A stretch of 64,000 bases of DNA, taken from the NCBI GenBank assembly GCA_937884995.1, contig CAKZZL010000012.1:17636-81635 (forward strand), in the 5' to 3' direction. The number at the start of each line of letters is the position of its first letter. Within the stretch, counting starts at the first letter, position 1. The notes beneath the pieces were generated by a model, which saw nothing but the letters and a program-made list of their open reading frames with translations, had not been told where the DNA came from and made no database searches. Source of the stretch: an uncultured Clostridia bacterium. Its GTDB lineage: Bacteria > Bacillota > Clostridia > Oscillospirales > Acutalibacteraceae. Below, in pieces: positions 16,058 to 24,634 of this stretch. Position numbers and translations under genes: made by a program.

Positions 16058-18583
16058 ATGAATCTTTCTTTTTCAACAAAAGGCTGGCACGACAGTTCCT
16101 TTGATGACTTTTGTGCCGTTGCACAGGATTTGGGATTCACAGGTATAGAACTTCATAATATACATAATCGCCTTTTCACAGACAAAGACGGTGCCTTTCA
16201 TGATTATGCGGCTGCCGCAACCATCCGTAAGCTTTATGAAAAGAAACTGAAACTCACATGTATCGATACTATTTGTGATTTATCTGATATAAACAGTCGT
16301 GAAGATACAATAGCGGAGGCATCTGCGTGCATTGAGATTGCAAAGAACCTCCACATACCTTATGTCAGACTTCGTGCAGAAGCAGAAGAAAGAACTGATG
16401 ATGTCTTCAAGTACATTTCATCTGTTCTTGAAGAACTTATACAAATTGCAGAAGCAAATAAGATAGTATTGCTTCTTGAGACAAAGGGACTTTTTGCCGA
16501 TACTGCCGTTTTAAGAGATATACTTGAAAACTTTGCAAGTGACTATCTTGCTTCACTTTGGAATGTAAGTGAGGCATACATGGCAACAGCTGAGGATCCG
16601 AAGGATATAATCAAGAATCTCGGCGCATATGTAAAGCATGTTCATATAAGCGATGTAAAAAAGGAAGGCTCTTCCTTCAGCCATTGTCTTATCGGCGACG
16701 GTCAGCTCCCTATGGATAAAATTATGAAAGCCCTGCGCTCTGTAAACTTTGATGGTTATATTTCTCTTGTCTGGGATCCGAAATGGATGCCTGAGATTGA
16801 CGATATGGAAATAATATTCTCCCATTTTGTGAACTATATGAAGCAATGGGGAGACACATCAAAGAACGAAAAAACACTTTATTGGAACCGCGCACATACG
16901 GGAAGATCTGTATGGAAGAAGGACTTGCTGATAGACTGTACTTTTTCTCAGGTTCTTGATAAGATGGTTGAAGAATTCCCGGATCAATATGCTTTTAAAT
17001 ATACTACCCTTGATTATACAAGAACATATTCTCAATTCCGCGATGATGTTGATGAGTTTGCCCGTGTTCTTATTGCAATGGGAGTAAAATCAGGTTCACA
17101 TGTTGCAATATGGGCTTCCAACGTTCCTCAGTGGTTCATTACTTTCTGGGCAACAGTTAAAATCGGTGCGGTTTTGGTTACAGTTAATACAGCATACAAG
17201 ATCCATGAACTTGAATATCTTCTTAAGCAATCAGATACACATACTTTGGTTATAACCGAAGGAGCAAAAGATACACACTATGGTAAGATTGTTGCCGAGC
17301 TCTGCCCTGAGCTTGAAAACACAAAGGCCGGTTCCCCTCTTCACAGCAAGCGTCTGCCATTCCTTCGTAACGTTATAACTGTGGGATTTAAGCAAAAAGG
17401 TTGCCTTGAATGGAATGAAGCTCTTGAAAGAGCAAGTGAAGTAAACAAGCAGGAGGTATACCGTCTCGCATCAGTTGTAAAGCCGGATGATGTCTGCAAT
17501 ATGCAATATACATCAGGCACAACAGGATTCCCGAAAGGTGTTATGCTTACTCACTACAATATAGTCAACAACGGTAAATGCATAGGTGACAGAATGGATC
17601 TGTCAACTGCTGACAGAATGATGATACAGGTTCCCATGTTCCACTGCTTCGGCATGGTACTTGCCATGACATCCACCATGACACACGGCGGAACACTTTT
17701 ACCTATCCCATATTTCTCACCTAAGCCATCACTTGCATGTATTAACAATGAACATATCACCGCCTTCCACGGTGTACCTACCATGTTTATTGCCATGCTT
17801 GAACATCCGGATTTCCCAAAAACTGATTTCTCATATATGAGAACAGGTATTATGGCAGGTTCTCCATGCCCTATTTCAACAATGCAGGACGTTGTAGACA
17901 AGATGAATATGAGAGAAATCACCATAGTATACGGTCAGACCGAAGCTTCTCCCGGTTGTACAATGAGTTCAACGGACGACCCGCTTGATGTTCGTGTTGC
18001 AACCGTCGGCAGAGCTATGCCGGAAATAGAGTGCAAGATTGTAGACCCGGAAACGGGTAAAGACTGTCCTGACGATGTTACAGGTGAGTTTGTGGCACGT
18101 GGATACAATATAATGAAGGGCTATTACAAAATGCCTGAAGCAACGGCTGCTGCCATTGATAAGGACGGCTGGCTTCATACCGGTGACCTTGCATGCAGGA
18201 CCAAAGACGGAAATTATAAAATAACAGGCAGACTTAAGGATATGATTATCCGTGGCGGAGAAAATATCTATCCGAAAGAAATTGAAGAATTTATATATAC
18301 GAATCCTAAAGTCAGTGACGTTCAGGTTATCGGAGTTCCCGATGAACAATACGGTGAAGAAATTATGGCCTGCGTTATACTTAAAGAAGGCGAAATCATG
18401 ACAGAGCAGGAAATGAAAGATTTCGTTGCTGCAAGTATGGCACGTCATAAAGTCCCCCGCTATGTAGACTTTGTGGATAAATTCCCAATGAATGCTGCAG
18501 GTAAGATCTTAAAATATCAAATGCGGAAAGATGCAGTAAAAAAACTAAGCTTGCAAAAAGCAGATAGTGTGGTGACTGCATAA
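16058..18583 (+). CDS. Fusion: xylose-isomerase-like TIM barrel + AMP-forming acyl-CoA synthetase (FadD-like)
   Basis: 841 residues in one unbroken frame. Residues ~1-265 resemble sugar phosphate isomerase/epimerases (AP-endonuclease-2 fold): L-G-F-T-G-I-E-L-H near the start, L-L-L-E-T-K-G, V-K-H-V-H-I-S-D-V, and L-I-G-D-G-Q-L-P-M. The usual final metal Glu appears replaced (S-L-V-W-D). Residues ~280-835 are an acyl-CoA synthetase: P-loop-like YTSGTTGFPKG near 484, YGQTE, D-G-W-L-H-T-G-D, GRLKDMIIRGGENIYP, and the catalytic Lys in A-A-G-K-I-L-K. The synthetase makes acyl-CoA from a carboxylic acid, ATP and CoA. GAGGAGG precedes the start; it ends at the start of the next gene (TAATGG). Predicted substrate, from the leucine T-box, is isovalerate. 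Confidence 0.85.
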   Translation: MNLSFSTKGWHDSSFDDFCAVAQDLGFTGIELHNIHNRLFTDKDGAFHDYAAAATIRKLYEKKLKLTCIDTICDLSDINSREDTIAEASACIEIAKNLHIPYVRLRAEAEERTDDVFKYISSVLEELIQIAEANKIVLLLETKGLFADTAVLRDILENFASDYLASLWNVSEAYMATAEDPKDIIKNLGAYVKHVHISDVKKEGSSFSHCLIGDGQLPMDKIMKALRSVNFDGYISLVWDPKWMPEIDDMEIIFSHFVNYMKQWGDTSKNEKTLYWNRAHTGRSVWKKDLLIDCTFSQVLDKMVEEFPDQYAFKYTTLDYTRTYSQFRDDVDEFARVLIAMGVKSGSHVAIWASNVPQWFITFWATVKIGAVLVTVNTAYKIHELEYLLKQSDTHTLVITEGAKDTHYGKIVAELCPELENTKAGSPLHSKRLPFLRNVITVGFKQKGCLEWNEALERASEVNKQEVYRLASVVKPDDVCNMQYTSGTTGFPKGVMLTHYNIVNNGKCIGDRMDLSTADRMMIQVPMFHCFGMVLAMTSTMTHGGTLLPIPYFSPKPSLACINNEHITAFHGVPTMFIAMLEHPDFPKTDFSYMRTGIMAGSPCPISTMQDVVDKMNMREITIVYGQTEASPGCTMSSTDDPLDVRVATVGRAMPEIECKIVDPETGKDCPDDVTGEFVARGYNIMKGYYKMPEATAAAIDKDGWLHTGDLACRTKDGNYKITGRLKDMIIRGGENIYPKEIEEFIYTNPKVSDVQVIGVPDEQYGEEIMACVILKEGEIMTEQEMKDFVAASMARHKVPRYVDFVDKFPMNAAGKILKYQMRKDAVKKLSLQKADSVVTA

Positions 18584-19392
18584 TGGTTGAAAACAAATAT
18601 CAGGTTATTGACGCTCATTGCCATATCTATCCTGACAAAATCGCGATGAAGGCAGCCGGAGCGACCGACAAGTTCTATAATGTACATGGCTTTGGCAACG
18701 GAACTCTTTCCATGCTCATGGAAGAGGGTAACAAAGCGGGATATGACCACTTTATAGTTCAGTCAGTCGCAACAACGCCCAAACAGGTTTCCAGTATTAA
18801 CCACTTTATAGCACGCGAGGTAGAAAATCATCCTCAGTTTCTTACGGGACTCGGAACCCTGCATCCGGAAAGTGAAGATATATCTGCAGATGTGGAGGAG
18901 ATTATATCTCTCGGTCTGCACGGAGTAAAACTTCATCCGGATATCCAGGGCTTTAAGATCGATGACTACAGATGCCTAAAGATATATGAGCTCTGTGAAA
19001 AGGAAAAATTACCTATTCTTATGCACACCGGTGACAGCCGCTATGATAATTCAAACCCGAACAGACTGATTCCCGTTTTGGATATATATACGGATCTTAT
19101 CATTGTCGGTGCTCACTTCGGTGGCTGGTCAATATGGGAAGAAGCTTCCAAGCAACTCAAGGGTATAAAAAATCTTTATGTTGATTGCTCATCCAGCTTT
19201 TACGCACTTGAGGATGAAGTCATAAAAGAAATCATAGATCGATACGGAACTGACCGGGTTTTATTCGGTACCGATTATCCCATGTGGTCTCCGCAGGTGG
19301 AAATCGACAGATTTCTGTCACTTGGCTACAGCGATGAGGATAAGAGAAAAATTCTCAGTGAAAATGCAAAAAAAGTATACAATATATACTAA
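18583..19392 (+). CDS. Amidohydrolase 2 family metal-dependent hydrolase
   Basis: 269 residues, full length for the family (PF04909). Metal and fold motifs are visible: D-A-H-C-H-I-Y-P at the N-terminus, GVKLHPDIQGF, L-M-H-T-G-D, A-H-F-G-G-W, and G-T-D-Y-P-M near the C-terminus. Family members hydrolyse or decarboxylate small carboxylates. The start overlaps the stop of the synthetase fusion gene, so it is the third gene of the predicted leucine T-box unit. Its substrate is not evident; a CoA-pathway side product or precursor acid is possible. Confidence 0.85.
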   Translation: MVENKYQVIDAHCHIYPDKIAMKAAGATDKFYNVHGFGNGTLSMLMEEGNKAGYDHFIVQSVATTPKQVSSINHFIAREVENHPQFLTGLGTLHPESEDISADVEEIISLGLHGVKLHPDIQGFKIDDYRCLKIYELCEKEKLPILMHTGDSRYDNSNPNRLIPVLDIYTDLIIVGAHFGGWSIWEEASKQLKGIKNLYVDCSSSFYALEDEVIKEIIDRYGTDRVLFGTDYPMWSPQVEIDRFLSLGYSDEDKRKILSENAKKVYNIY

Positions 19393-19399
19393 AAATAAC

Positions 19400-19428
19400 T
19401 TGACAAAGAAGTTTTTGAGTGTTATCAT
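19400..19428 (+). promoter_or_regulatory. Promoter of T-box unit 2
   Basis: TTGACA (19400-19405), 17 bp, TATCAT (19423-19428). It lies within ten bases of the previous stop codon, so unit 2 is transcribed on its own. Confidence 0.75.
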
Positions 19429-19434
19429 ATGAAA

Positions 19435-19710
19435 AACTTCATTAAAGGCTGTGACGAAGACGGCTGAGTATTTGTTTTACAGAGATTCGGTGTTTGGTGT
19501 GAACCGAAATGCAAATACCCAAAAGCCTATCCCTTCCGAGCCGGGGGTCCGAAAAACATATGTCTAGTAGATACCTCCCGTGATTGCTGCGTAAATGCAT
19601 AGGAATTGATGGATTCCAAGAGTGGCGGCTTTTAGTCGCAATTTGAGTGGTACCGCGGATGTGATTTTCACACTCGTCTCAAAGAAATGAGACGAGTGTT
19701 TATTTTTATC
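19435..19710 (+). ncRNA. T-box leader 2, predicted tRNA-Ile specifier (ATC)
   Basis: Core GAGTGGTACCGCGG is at 19645-19658. Stem I has TATTTG/CAAATA and TTCGG/CCGAA helices around a TGTTTGGTGTGAA apical loop. On the 3' side ATC (19529-19531) is followed by C-CTTC-C-GAGC; ATC is an isoleucine codon. The terminator is a perfect 12-bp stem, ACACTCGTCTCA (19670-19681) with TGAGACGAGTGT (19688-19699), then a T-rich tail. The linker holds CGTGATTGCTGCGT and ATGCATA, also found in leader 3 but not leader 1. T-box identity is certain; the specifier is inferred from alignment of the three leaders. Confidence 0.88.
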
Positions 19711-19727
19711 TATGAGGAGGAGCCATT

Positions 19728-22007
19728 ATGGAAATGAAAAAAGTCAGCAGAGCCAAAGAAGAACTTCTGGAAGTGGCTATGCGAATACGTGAGATGCGTG
19801 AAATTTCCGGTCTTACGGTTGAAGAGATGGCTACTGAAACAGAGGTTACGGTTGATGATTACCGCAGATATGAAGCAGGAGAACTGGATTTTCCTTTTAC
19901 ATTTCTTCACAAATGCGCTGTGGTTTTCAACATAGATATTACAAATATTCTTGAAGGCAAGAGTGCTCATTTGTCTTCATATACGGTAACAAGAAACGGC
20001 GAGGGTCAACAGACAGCCAAAGAAGACGGAATTGACATAGTAAACCTTGCTCCGAAATTCAGAAACAAGCTTGCCGAACCCCATCGTGTTATCTATGAAT
20101 ATGATGAAAGTTTGCAGGATAAACCTATCCATTGCACCACACACTCAGGTCAGGAATTTGATTATGTAATAAAAGGACATTTAAGGGTAAGGGTAGGCAA
20201 CAACACAGAAACTCTTTATGAGGGCGATAGCATTTACTACAATAGTTCAACACCTCATGGTATGATCGCCGTTGACGGTGAAGATTGTCTTTTCCTTGCA
20301 GTTGTAGTTTCTGCCGAAGAAGAAAAAGAGGATCTCATAAGAGAAACATTCATCCCACAGGATACAGAAAAAGAGAGCTGTGTCAGCGATAAATTCATAT
20401 CTTGTGAAACAGACTCAAAGGGACGTCTTCAGAAGATTGATTTTCATAATGAAGACAGGTTCAACTTTGCATTTGATATCGTTGATGAGATTGCAAAGAA
20501 AGAGCCGGACAAACTTGCAATGCTTCATATCTCAAAGGATAAAACAGAACGTCGTTTCAGCTTTAACGATATGAAACGTGCATCCAACCAAACTGCAAAC
20601 TACTTTAAGTCACTGGGCATCAAAAAAGGTGATAAAGTAATGCTTGTACTCAAGCGTCATTATCAATTCTGGTTTTCCATGCTTGCGCTTCATAAACTTG
20701 GCGCAATCGCCATACCGGCAACAAACCAGTTGCAGTCACATGATTTTGAATACAGATTCAAAGTCGGAGAAGTCAAGGCAATAGTATGTACAGCCGACGG
20801 TGATGTAGCTCACCAGGTTGAGATTGCAGAGAAGTCTTGCCCGGATCTTCAGATAAAGATTATGGTGGGAGGCAAGCGTGAATGCTGGAAAGACTTCGAT
20901 GAAGAATACTCTCTCTTCAGCGCTCACTACTACAGAACAGATGATACTCCCTGCGGTAATGATCCTATGGTAATGTTCTTTACATCAGGAACCACCGGTT
21001 ACCCGAAACTTGCCATACATTCATATAAATATGCGCTGGGTCATTATATAACAGCGAAATACTGGCATGGTGTCAGTGAAGACGGCCTTCATTTCACTAT
21101 CTCCGAGACCGGCTGGGGCAAGGCACTTTGGGGCAAGCTCTACGGTCAGTGGCTCAGTGAAGGCGCCATATTTACATATGACTTTGACCGTTTTGATGCA
21201 TCGGATATCCTTCCTATGTTCAAGAAATATAAGATAACAACATTCTGTGCACCGCCTACAATGCTGCGCATGATGATTAAGCAGGATATTTCACAATATG
21301 ACTTATCATCCATAAAACACATGACTACAGCAGGTGAAGCATTAAATCCCGAAGTTTACCGCCAGTTTGAAAAGGCAACCGGTCTCCAGATCATGGAAGG
21401 CTTTGGCCAGACAGAGACAACATTATCTGTAGGCAATCTTATGGGCAGCACCCATAAAGTAGGATCTATGGGTAAGCCGTCTCCGCTCTATGATATTGAT
21501 ATAGTTGATGAAAACGGTAACTCGGTTCCTGTCGGAGAAACAGGTGAAATTGTCATAAAGACCAGCGAAAAAGTACCATGCGGACTATTCTTAGGTTACT
21601 ATCATGACGAAGAATCAACCAAAAAGGTATGGCATGACGGATATTACCATACAGGCGATACAGCATGGCGCGATGAAGACGGATTCCTTTGGTATGTCGG
21701 AAGAGTTGATGATGTTATTAAATCATCAGGCTACCGCATAGGACCTTTTGAAATTGAAAGTGTCATTATGGAACTTCCTTATGTTCTTGAATGCGGAGTT
21801 TCTGCAGAACCTGATGAAGTGAGAGGTCAGGTTGTAAAAGCAAGCATAGTTTTGGTCAAGGGAACTGAGCCCAGCGAAGAACTGAAAAAGGAAATTCAAA
21901 ATTATGTAAAAGCCCATACCGCACCTTACAAATATCCGAGAATAGTTGTTTTCAGAGATGAACTTCCAAAGACTATAAGCGGAAAAATTCAAAGAAATCA
22001 GTTATAA
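19728..22007 (+). CDS. HTH-cupin-acyl-CoA synthetase fusion (paralog 1)
   Basis: 759 residues. Residues ~12-75 are an XRE-type helix-turn-helix (I-R-E-M-R-E-I-S-G-L-T-V-E-E-M-A). Residues ~135-190 are a cupin (HSGQEFDYVIKGHLRVRVG, then Y-E-G-D-S-I-Y-Y-N-S-S-T-P-H-G). From ~225 on is an AMP-forming synthetase of the medium/branched-chain (ACSM) kind: FTSGTTGYPK near 415, T-I-S-E-T-G-W-G-K, G-F-G-Q-T-E-T, YHTGDTAWRDEDGF, and catalytic Lys in S-G-K-I-Q-R at the end. XRE-cupin regulators sense small ligands; fused to the enzyme it could act as a trigger enzyme. Behind the predicted isoleucine T-box, the likely substrate is 2-methylbutyrate. GAGGAGGAG precedes the ATG. Confidence 0.88.
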   Translation: MEMKKVSRAKEELLEVAMRIREMREISGLTVEEMATETEVTVDDYRRYEAGELDFPFTFLHKCAVVFNIDITNILEGKSAHLSSYTVTRNGEGQQTAKEDGIDIVNLAPKFRNKLAEPHRVIYEYDESLQDKPIHCTTHSGQEFDYVIKGHLRVRVGNNTETLYEGDSIYYNSSTPHGMIAVDGEDCLFLAVVVSAEEEKEDLIRETFIPQDTEKESCVSDKFISCETDSKGRLQKIDFHNEDRFNFAFDIVDEIAKKEPDKLAMLHISKDKTERRFSFNDMKRASNQTANYFKSLGIKKGDKVMLVLKRHYQFWFSMLALHKLGAIAIPATNQLQSHDFEYRFKVGEVKAIVCTADGDVAHQVEIAEKSCPDLQIKIMVGGKRECWKDFDEEYSLFSAHYYRTDDTPCGNDPMVMFFTSGTTGYPKLAIHSYKYALGHYITAKYWHGVSEDGLHFTISETGWGKALWGKLYGQWLSEGAIFTYDFDRFDASDILPMFKKYKITTFCAPPTMLRMMIKQDISQYDLSSIKHMTTAGEALNPEVYRQFEKATGLQIMEGFGQTETTLSVGNLMGSTHKVGSMGKPSPLYDIDIVDENGNSVPVGETGEIVIKTSEKVPCGLFLGYYHDEESTKKVWHDGYYHTGDTAWRDEDGFLWYVGRVDDVIKSSGYRIGPFEIESVIMELPYVLECGVSAEPDEVRGQVVKASIVLVKGTEPSEELKKEIQNYVKAHTAPYKYPRIVVFRDELPKTISGKIQRNQL

Positions 22008-22010
22008 TTG

Positions 22011-22039
22011 TTGACAAATCAACAAAGTTTATTTATAAT
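22011..22039 (+). promoter_or_regulatory. Consensus promoter of T-box unit 3
   Basis: TTGACA (22011-22016), 17 bp, TATAAT (22034-22039): a perfect match to the housekeeping consensus, starting four bases after the previous stop codon. Confidence 0.85.
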
Positions 22040-22045
22040 AAACTT

Positions 22046-22325
22046 CAAATTGTAAAGGCGTTGAAGAAGAGTGATTAAACCTTTGCTTTTGCCAAGAGAG
22101 ACAATATTTGGTGTGAATTGTCCAAAAGCGGTTTCAATCTGTAGCTTCTGAGCCGAGAGGAAGAACGGTTATTCTTAGTAGAACCTCTCCGTGATTGCTG
22201 CGTTAATGCATACGGCTTGTCAGAGCCTGAGTGGCGATTTATTCGCAATTTGAGTGGTACCGCGGGTATTGAATTTTAATGCTCGTCTCAAAGTAATAAA
22301 CTTTGGGACGGGCTTTTATTTTATC
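22046..22325 (+). ncRNA. T-box leader 3, predicted tRNA-Val specifier (GTA)
   Basis: Core GAGTGGTACCGCGG is at 22252-22265. Stem I includes GACAA/TTGTC around TATTTGGTGTGAA, CTTTTG/CAAAAG and AAACC/GGTTT. GTA (22141-22143) is followed by G-CTTC-T-GAGC, matching the other leaders; GTA is a valine codon. The terminator pairs GCTCGTCTCAAAG (22281-22293) with CTTTGGGACGGGC (22301-22313), two G-T pairs, then TTTTATTTTAT. No other strong promoter or terminator was seen until 27921, so this leader probably governs 22352-27900. Confidence 0.88.
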
Positions 22326-22351
22326 CCGTCCGAAAACAAGGAGAATTTTCT

Positions 22352-24634
22352 ATGGAATACACCGGACTTGATTTTAAGATCAAAGAGATGGCTGCAAGAA
22401 TCAAAGAACTTCGTGAGATTACACATTTTTCTGTAGATGAAATGGCACAGAAAACCGATGTGACTGCCGCAGAGTATCTTGCATGCGAAAATGGTGAAAG
22501 CGACTTGAGTTTCGCCTTTATATATCGTTGCTCTCTTGCCTTCGGCGTAGATGTGACCGATATTATAGAGGGTGTCAGCCCGACCTTGTCATCCATGGTA
22601 ATCACAAGAAATGGTGAAGGCCAAAAGATTGAACAAGCTCATGGCATGGTTTATTACTCACTTGCCCCAAATTTCAGAAACAGAATATCCGAGCCCTTGT
22701 ATGTAAAATGCGCATACAGCGCTGAGGCAGAGAAAAAAGATATAGAGCTTACAACTCATGAAGGTCAGGAAATTGATATTGTAATATCCGGTCAACTTCT
22801 TGTACAAGTCGGTTCACATAAAGAAGTCCTCTATCCGGGAGATACTGCATATTATGACAGCGGCACACCGCATGGTATGATTGCTGTCGGCGGCAATGAC
22901 TGCGAATTTTATGCAATCGTATTAAATCCTGCAGGAGAATCCTTAAACAGAATCGTCCATAAGGAAGCCGATATTACCATCAAGGCTACAGAGGATAAAA
23001 AATCACGTATATATAAAAAGTATATTGATGTAGAAAAAGATGAGAACGGTACACCTACAAAGATTGAGTTTAAGAACACGGAAAATTTCAACTTTGCTTT
23101 TGACATTATGGATGAAATTGCAAAGAAGGATCCTAACAAACTCGCAATGCTTCATATCTCATCTGATAAGACAGAAAGACGTTTCAGCTTTGAAGACGTA
23201 CGCAGGATGTCAAACCAGTGCGCAAACTATTTTAAGTCCCTTGGTATAAATAAAGGCGACCGAGTAGTTCTCACTCTTAAAAGACATTATCAGTTCTGGA
23301 TTGCCATGCTCGGCCTTATCAAAATCGGTGCAATCGGCATCCCTGCAGTTGCGCTTTTGCAATCTCATGACTTTGAATACCGTTTCCAGTCATCAGGAGC
23401 TTGCGCTATAATTTCAACTTCAGATGGAGATACGGCACACCAGATTGAAATTGCCTCATCTGCATGCCCGACTCTTAAGACCAAACTCATAGTTAACGGC
23501 AGTCGAGAAGGCTGGAGAAGTTTTGATGAAGAGTTCCCTCTTTACAGCCCTGAGTTCAAAAGAACTGCAGATTCTACCGGCGGTGATGACATTATGCTTA
23601 TGTACTTCACTTCCGGCACTTCGGGATATCCGAAAATAGCAACTCATAATTGCAAGTATCCATTAGGACATTTCCATACTGCAAAATACTGGCATTGTGT
23701 AGACCCGGACGGCCTTCACCTCACTATATCCGACACTGGATGGGCAAAGGCAGCATGGGGCAAATTCTACGGTCAGTGGATGTGTGAAGCCGCACTCTTT
23801 GTATATGACTTTGACAGATTCGATGCAAGTGATATTCTTCCTATGTTTGCAAAATATCATATAACGACATTCTGTGCCCCTCCGACAATGCTTCGTATGA
23901 TGATTAAGCAGGATCTTTCTCAATATGACTTTTCATCAGTTAAACATATGACAACAGCAGGAGAAGCATTAAATCCCGAAGTTTACCGTCAGTTTGAAAA
24001 AGCAACAGGGCTCCAGATCCTTGAGGGCTTCGGCCAAACCGAAGGAACAATGCTCATAGGAAACATGCGCGGAGCAAAGCACCGTATCGGTTCCATGGGT
24101 AAGCCTGCACCTATTTACAAGATTGAACTTCTCGATAAAGACGGCAATCCCGTTCCCGTAGGTGAGACAGGTGAAATATGCGTTAACGTTAAAGACGGAG
24201 CTCCCTGCGGTCTCTTTGTCGGATACTATGGAGACGAAGAAAAGACAAAAGAAGTATGGTATGACGGATACTATCATACAGGTGATGCAGCATGGATGGA
24301 TGAAGACGGTTTCTTCTGGTATGTAGGCAGAGTAGATGACGTTATTAAATCATCCGGCTACCGTATAGGTCCGTTTGAAATAGAAAGCGTTATCATGGAA
24401 CTTCCATACGTTTTGGAATGCGGAGTATCTGCAGTTCCCGATGATGTCAGAGGCCAGGTTGTCAAAGCCAGCATCGTACTTGTAAAAGGGACTGAAGCCA
24501 CAGATGAACTCAAGAAAGAGATTCAGGAATATGTTAAGACTCACACTGCACCTTACAAATACCCCAGAATCGTTGTTTTCCGTGATGAACTTCCAAAAAG
24601 TACAAGCGGTAAAATCCAAAGGAACAAATTATAA
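22352..24634 (+). CDS. HTH-cupin-acyl-CoA synthetase fusion (paralog 2)
   Basis: 760 residues, same domain order as the upstream paralog and clearly a tandem duplicate: XRE HTH (~12-75), cupin (~135-190; H-E-G-Q-E-I-D-I-V-I-S-G-Q-L), synthetase from ~225 (FTSGTSGYPK near 418; G-F-G-Q-T-E-G; YHTGDAAWMDEDGFFWYVGR; catalytic Lys in S-G-K-I-Q-R). The C-terminal 100 residues are nearly identical between copies, while the HTH and the segment around residues 195-220 differ more. Behind the predicted valine T-box; isobutyrate is the likely substrate. The stop overlaps the start of the P-loop gene (TAATG), tying it to the oxidoreductase genes. Confidence 0.88.
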   Translation: MEYTGLDFKIKEMAARIKELREITHFSVDEMAQKTDVTAAEYLACENGESDLSFAFIYRCSLAFGVDVTDIIEGVSPTLSSMVITRNGEGQKIEQAHGMVYYSLAPNFRNRISEPLYVKCAYSAEAEKKDIELTTHEGQEIDIVISGQLLVQVGSHKEVLYPGDTAYYDSGTPHGMIAVGGNDCEFYAIVLNPAGESLNRIVHKEADITIKATEDKKSRIYKKYIDVEKDENGTPTKIEFKNTENFNFAFDIMDEIAKKDPNKLAMLHISSDKTERRFSFEDVRRMSNQCANYFKSLGINKGDRVVLTLKRHYQFWIAMLGLIKIGAIGIPAVALLQSHDFEYRFQSSGACAIISTSDGDTAHQIEIASSACPTLKTKLIVNGSREGWRSFDEEFPLYSPEFKRTADSTGGDDIMLMYFTSGTSGYPKIATHNCKYPLGHFHTAKYWHCVDPDGLHLTISDTGWAKAAWGKFYGQWMCEAALFVYDFDRFDASDILPMFAKYHITTFCAPPTMLRMMIKQDLSQYDFSSVKHMTTAGEALNPEVYRQFEKATGLQILEGFGQTEGTMLIGNMRGAKHRIGSMGKPAPIYKIELLDKDGNPVPVGETGEICVNVKDGAPCGLFVGYYGDEEKTKEVWYDGYYHTGDAAWMDEDGFFWYVGRVDDVIKSSGYRIGPFEIESVIMELPYVLECGVSAVPDDVRGQVVKASIVLVKGTEATDELKKEIQEYVKTHTAPYKYPRIVVFRDELPKSTSGKIQRNKL

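Noticed and set aside
19511..19520. TAC (Tyr) in AAATACCC of leader 2, and TTC (Phe) in GGTTTCAA of leader 3, as specifiers
   Set aside because: Both lie mostly in pairing segments (CAAATA with TATTTG; GGTTT with AAACC) and are not at matching places in the two leaders.
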